NCBI RefSeq assembly: GCF_039538005.1
Contig: NZ_BAABBO010000011.1
Location: 186,001-250,000 of the forward strand
Length of the DNA stretch: 64,000 nt
Reading direction: 5' to 3'
Source: Allohahella marinimesophila
GTDB taxonomy: Bacteria > Pseudomonadota > Gammaproteobacteria > Pseudomonadales > Oleiphilaceae
Every line of letters begins with the position of its first letter. The first letter of the stretch is position 1. Both the position numbers and the translations under genes were made by a program. Positions 60,997 through 64,000 of this stretch are shown one piece after another. The notes beneath the pieces are model-generated. The model was not told the DNA's origin. It saw nothing but the letters and a program-made list of their open reading frames with translations, and did no database searches.

Positions 60997-63558
60997 GTGA
61001 CTGCGCTGCTACTGATCGTCGGTTTCTTATTCTTGACGCTGATACTCGCCTATTACGGTATCGGCGGTAAAGGCTGGGCTCTCTATCTCACAGCAATCAT
61101 GGCCCTCCTGACTGTGACCGGGGCGCTCCACCCTGTACTGCTTATTCTGATGTGGATTCCGGTCATCGCTCTGGATCTGCTCGCATTGCTCCCGCCCTTA
61201 CGCAAGAAGCTGCTGACCACGCCGATAATGCACGCCGTGAAACGGGTTCTGCCGCCACTTTCGCAGACTGAGCGTGAGGCTCTCGAAGCTGGCACGGTTT
61301 GCTGGGACGGTGAATTGTTCAGCGGCGTGCCGCAGTGGAAACGGCTCATGGATCTGCCCGCTCCCAAGCTGACCGCTGCCGAGCAGGCCTTTCTGGATGG
61401 ACCGGTCGAGCAGCTCTGCGAGATGCTGGACGACTGGGAGATTACACAGAATCTCCACGATCTCACGCCAGAGACATGGGCTTTCATAAAGGAAAACAAG
61501 TTCTTCGGCATGATCATTCCGAAGCGCTACGGTGGCCTTGGATTCAGTGCCTTCGCGCACTCTCAGGTCGTCATGAAAATTGCGACCCGAAGCGTTACGG
61601 CCGGGGTTACGGTCATGGTGCCCAATTCTCTCGGGCCAGCTGAACTGTTGATGCATTATGGTACCAAGGATCAGCAGGACCATTATCTGCCACGCCTGGC
61701 GACGGGCGAAGAAGTGCCCTGTTTCGCGTTGACGGGCCCCAAGGCCGGTTCCGACGCAGGCGCGATCCCCGACAAGGGTATCGTCTGCAAGGGCATGCAC
61801 AACGGAGAGGAGGTGCTTGGCTTCAGGCTTCGCTGGACCAAGCGCTATATTACCTTGTCGCCTGTCGCGACGGTGATCGGTCTGGCCTTCAAGGCCTACG
61901 ATCCTGATAACCTGCTCGATCCTGAAATTCGCAGACATTGCCACGCCGACGAGGTCGTACCGCCCGGAGCTGACGACGACTACGCCGCAAGCGGGGTAGA
62001 TTATGTGTCGACTGATGGCGCCCTGGGAGTCACCTGTGCTCTGATTCCGCGGTCTACCGAAGGGGTCAAGGTAGGCGCCCGTCATATGCCGATAGGCGCA
62101 GCCTTCATGAACGGACCGCTGTGGGGGGAGGATGTCTTCATTCCGCTGTCTTATGTCATTGGCGGCGAAGACTACATCGGCAAGGGCTGGATGATGCTGA
62201 TGAACGCCTTGTCTGTCGGCCGGGCGATCTCGTTACCCTCGTTGGCCACTGGCGCGGGCAAGCTGGCCAGCCTGACGACTGGCGCTTATGCCAGGGTGCG
62301 TGAGCAGTTCGGTGTGCCCGTGGGGTATTTCGAAGGCGTGGAGGAAGCCATGGCGCCAATCGCCGGCCTGACCTACCTGATGGACAGCGCCCGCAAGACC
62401 ACCTCCAACTATGTCGATCTGGGCGAGAAGCCAGCGGTGCTGTCGGCTATCCTGAAGTATCACAATACCGAAATGATGCGCAGTGTAATGGGCCACACCA
62501 TGGATGTTCATGCCGGTCGGGCGGTCATCAAGGGGCCCCGGAATTATATCGCCAGCGTGTACAAGACGATTCCGATCAGCATCACGGTGGAGGGCGCCAA
62601 TATTCTCACCAGAAGTCTGATGATCTTCGGGCAGGGTGCCATTCGCTGTCATCCATATCTGTTCGAGGAAATGGAAACGGCGACGGCAGGCAATGTCGAG
62701 GGCTTCGACGAGGCTTTTTTTGCCCATATGAATCGCAACGTGCAGCTGGTGGCCAGAGCGCTGGTTCATGGGCTCACTGGCGGAATGCTGAGTGAGACCA
62801 GAGGCTATGAAGCGACTGATCGTTTCTATCGTGATATCAACCGTTTTGCGGCAGGTTTTGCATTGATTGCCGACTTCAGCCTGCTGCTGCTCGGTGGTGA
62901 GCTGAAACGAAAAGAAAAACTGTCTGCGCGACTCGGCGATTGCCTCAGCCACCTCTATCTTGCCTCGACACTGCTCAAGCGCTATCAGGACGATGGCCGC
63001 CCAGTCGATGATCTGCCCCTTGTGGAATGGGGCATGGCGCATTGCATGTTCAGCTTCCAGACAGCCTTCTACGCGATTACCGGCAACTTTCCGAATCGCT
63101 TCATTGGTTGGACGGTGCGCCAGATGGTGTTCCCGTTTGGTCGTACCCAGAAGCGTCCGGACGACGAGTTGGAACATCGCGTGGTAGCCCTCATGCTAGA
63201 GCCGTCGGCTACGCGAAACCGCCTGGTAGACGGGGTCTACAGAAATGAGCGTCCCAATGATCCAACCGGTCGGGTAGAGCATGCCTTTCTACTCAAACTC
63301 AAGAGCAAGGACGAGGAAAAGAAAGTCCGCAAGGCCATCAAGTCAGGAGAGATCAATGCCGAGGTCAGTCTGGACGAACTGATACAGCAGGTTCTGGACA
63401 AGAAGGTGCTCACATCTGAAGAGGCCGCCCTTTACCGGGAGGCGCAGGCGGCAGCCGATGATGCGATCAAGGTCGATCATTTCTGGCCGGAGGAGGTTGA
63501 CGACTTCGGGTCGTCCGAAACCGTATCAGGAACTGAAAAGGACAGCGCGCTCGTATAA
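60997..63558 (+). CDS. fadE: Acyl-CoA dehydrogenase FadE
   Basis: An 853-residue enzyme read from GTG 60997 (GGAG six bases upstream); a GTG at 60985 is an alternative. Two N-terminal membrane-type helices (~3-25, 33-60) distinguish the long FadE from short acyl-CoA dehydrogenases. The core has FALTGPKAGSDAGA, LRWTKRYITLSPVATV, VEGANILTRSLMIFGQGA (catalytic region) and a DUF1974 C-terminal domain. It catalyses the first step of fatty acid beta-oxidation. It is divergent from glpD (~110 bases). Confidence 0.93.
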   Translation: MTALLLIVGFLFLTLILAYYGIGGKGWALYLTAIMALLTVTGALHPVLLILMWIPVIALDLLALLPPLRKKLLTTPIMHAVKRVLPPLSQTEREALEAGTVCWDGELFSGVPQWKRLMDLPAPKLTAAEQAFLDGPVEQLCEMLDDWEITQNLHDLTPETWAFIKENKFFGMIIPKRYGGLGFSAFAHSQVVMKIATRSVTAGVTVMVPNSLGPAELLMHYGTKDQQDHYLPRLATGEEVPCFALTGPKAGSDAGAIPDKGIVCKGMHNGEEVLGFRLRWTKRYITLSPVATVIGLAFKAYDPDNLLDPEIRRHCHADEVVPPGADDDYAASGVDYVSTDGALGVTCALIPRSTEGVKVGARHMPIGAAFMNGPLWGEDVFIPLSYVIGGEDYIGKGWMMLMNALSVGRAISLPSLATGAGKLASLTTGAYARVREQFGVPVGYFEGVEEAMAPIAGLTYLMDSARKTTSNYVDLGEKPAVLSAILKYHNTEMMRSVMGHTMDVHAGRAVIKGPRNYIASVYKTIPISITVEGANILTRSLMIFGQGAIRCHPYLFEEMETATAGNVEGFDEAFFAHMNRNVQLVARALVHGLTGGMLSETRGYEATDRFYRDINRFAAGFALIADFSLLLLGGELKRKEKLSARLGDCLSHLYLASTLLKRYQDDGRPVDDLPLVEWGMAHCMFSFQTAFYAITGNFPNRFIGWTVRQMVFPFGRTQKRPDDELEHRVVALMLEPSATRNRLVDGVYRNERPNDPTGRVEHAFLLKLKSKDEEKKVRKAIKSGEINAEVSLDELIQQVLDKKVLTSEEAALYREAQAAADDAIKVDHFWPEEVDDFGSSETVSGTEKDSALV

Positions 63559-63591
63559 CCGACAGTAAGCGACGAAAACAAAGGAGTCAGT

Positions 63592-64000
63592 ATGCAGACC
63601 ACGAGATGGGTAGTTGTTGCCAATCGCGAGAAAGCCAAGATCTATCAGCGCAACAAACAGGCGACAGAGATGGAGCTCATCGAGGAACTGGATTGTCCGG
63701 ATGCAAGATTGCATGAGCAGGAGCTCGCGAATGGTACTTTGGGAGAATCATTCGCGTCCGCCGGGGATGGTCAGCGAACCGTCCGGCCGGTACACACTGA
63801 GCATCAGAAGCTGCTTGTCGACTTCGCTGGCGACGTGGCCGAGAAACTGGAAAAAGGGCGCAAGGCACATCTGTTCGAGCATCTCGATGTCATTGCCGAT
63901 CCCGGATTTCTCGGTGCGCTCCGCGATAAGCTGGCCTCGCCAACCCTGCAGCTCATCGAAAAGGAAGTGAGCAAGAACGTGGTTGACGCCGAGCCGAAGG
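63592..64000 (+). CDS. Host-attachment family protein, 3' end cut by window
   Basis: The first ~136 residues, read from ATG 63592 with AAGGAG seven bases upstream, continue past the window edge. The start TTRWVVVANREKAKIYQRN, the EELDCPDARLHEQEL region and VHTEHQKLLVDFAGDVAEKL match the family annotated 'protein required for attachment to host cells' (Host_attach/baeRF-type). The first strand and pattern suggest an RNase E/eRF1-like fold. The true role is unclear. It follows fadE after 33 bases. Confidence 0.75.
   Translation, partial: MQTTRWVVVANREKAKIYQRNKQATEMELIEELDCPDARLHEQELANGTLGESFASAGDGQRTVRPVHTEHQKLLVDFAGDVAEKLEKGRKAHLFEHLDVIADPGFLGALRDKLASPTLQLIEKEVSKNVVDAEPK

Overview
This window reads as a chromosomal segment of a GC-rich, Gram-negative, probably marine or aquatic gammaproteobacterium. 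The evidence is a complete alginate biosynthesis and export locus of the Pseudomonas/Azotobacter type, a Pseudomonas-length isocitrate lyase, FadE, RsuA, LapG, and many lipoproteins and outer-membrane proteins. The genus cannot be fixed from the sequence alone. I see no phage, insertion sequence or CRISPR array, and the genes are tightly packed.

Layout. (1) 1-4144, plus strand: the end of an unknown gene, the DUF2868 membrane protein / DUF3482 GTPase pair, and a helix-hairpin-helix protein. (2) 4146-8688, minus: an M48 protease lipoprotein, a FAN1-like nuclease fused to a DEDDh exonuclease, and a type II NADH dehydrogenase-like flavoprotein. (3) 8966-16305: a GT81-like glycosyltransferase, a translationally coupled EAL and GGDEF membrane-sensor pair, a secreted EF-hand protein and a LapG-type periplasmic protease. 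(4) 16374-25286: a PQQ-type sugar dehydrogenase, lipoproteins, a secreted lipase, small membrane proteins, a dicarboxylate/amino-acid symporter and an MscS channel. (5) 25275-33042: bioA, aceA, a di-heme peroxidase lipoprotein, tRNA-Pro(CGG), a thioesterase, a long FabG-like reductase and rsuA. (6) 33189-36937, plus: a HAF-repeat protein, an alpha/beta-hydrolase lipoprotein and a stand-alone PL5 alginate lyase. (7) 36928-52632, minus: the alginate operon, in transcription order algD-alg8-alg44-algK-algE-algI-algJ-algF-algX-algL-algG(like)-algA. (8) 53168-60887, minus: glpD followed by a glycerol ABC importer (glpS-T-P-Q-DUF2160-glpV). (9) 60997-64000, plus: fadE and the start of a host-attachment-family gene.

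How the genes work together. AlgA and AlgD make GDP-mannuronate. Alg8 polymerises it with Alg44, whose PilZ domain should bind c-di-GMP. AlgK, AlgE, AlgX, AlgG-like and AlgL form the periplasmic and outer-membrane path, and AlgI/J/F/X acetylate the chain. The EAL/GGDEF pair and LapG are further c-di-GMP and biofilm parts in the same window. The Glp importer plus GlpD sends glycerol towards triose phosphate, although no glycerol kinase is visible here. FadE and AceA support growth on fatty acids and acetate.

The most unusual points are these: algI carries a single-base frameshift; the AlgG-like protein lacks the catalytic DPHD motif; lipidation looks swapped (AlgK has no lipobox, AlgL has one); gene order differs from Pseudomonas; there is a well-spaced sigma-54-like promoter before algD; and the GlpS/GlpT ATPases carry complementary defects predicting one degenerate and one canonical ATP site in an importer.
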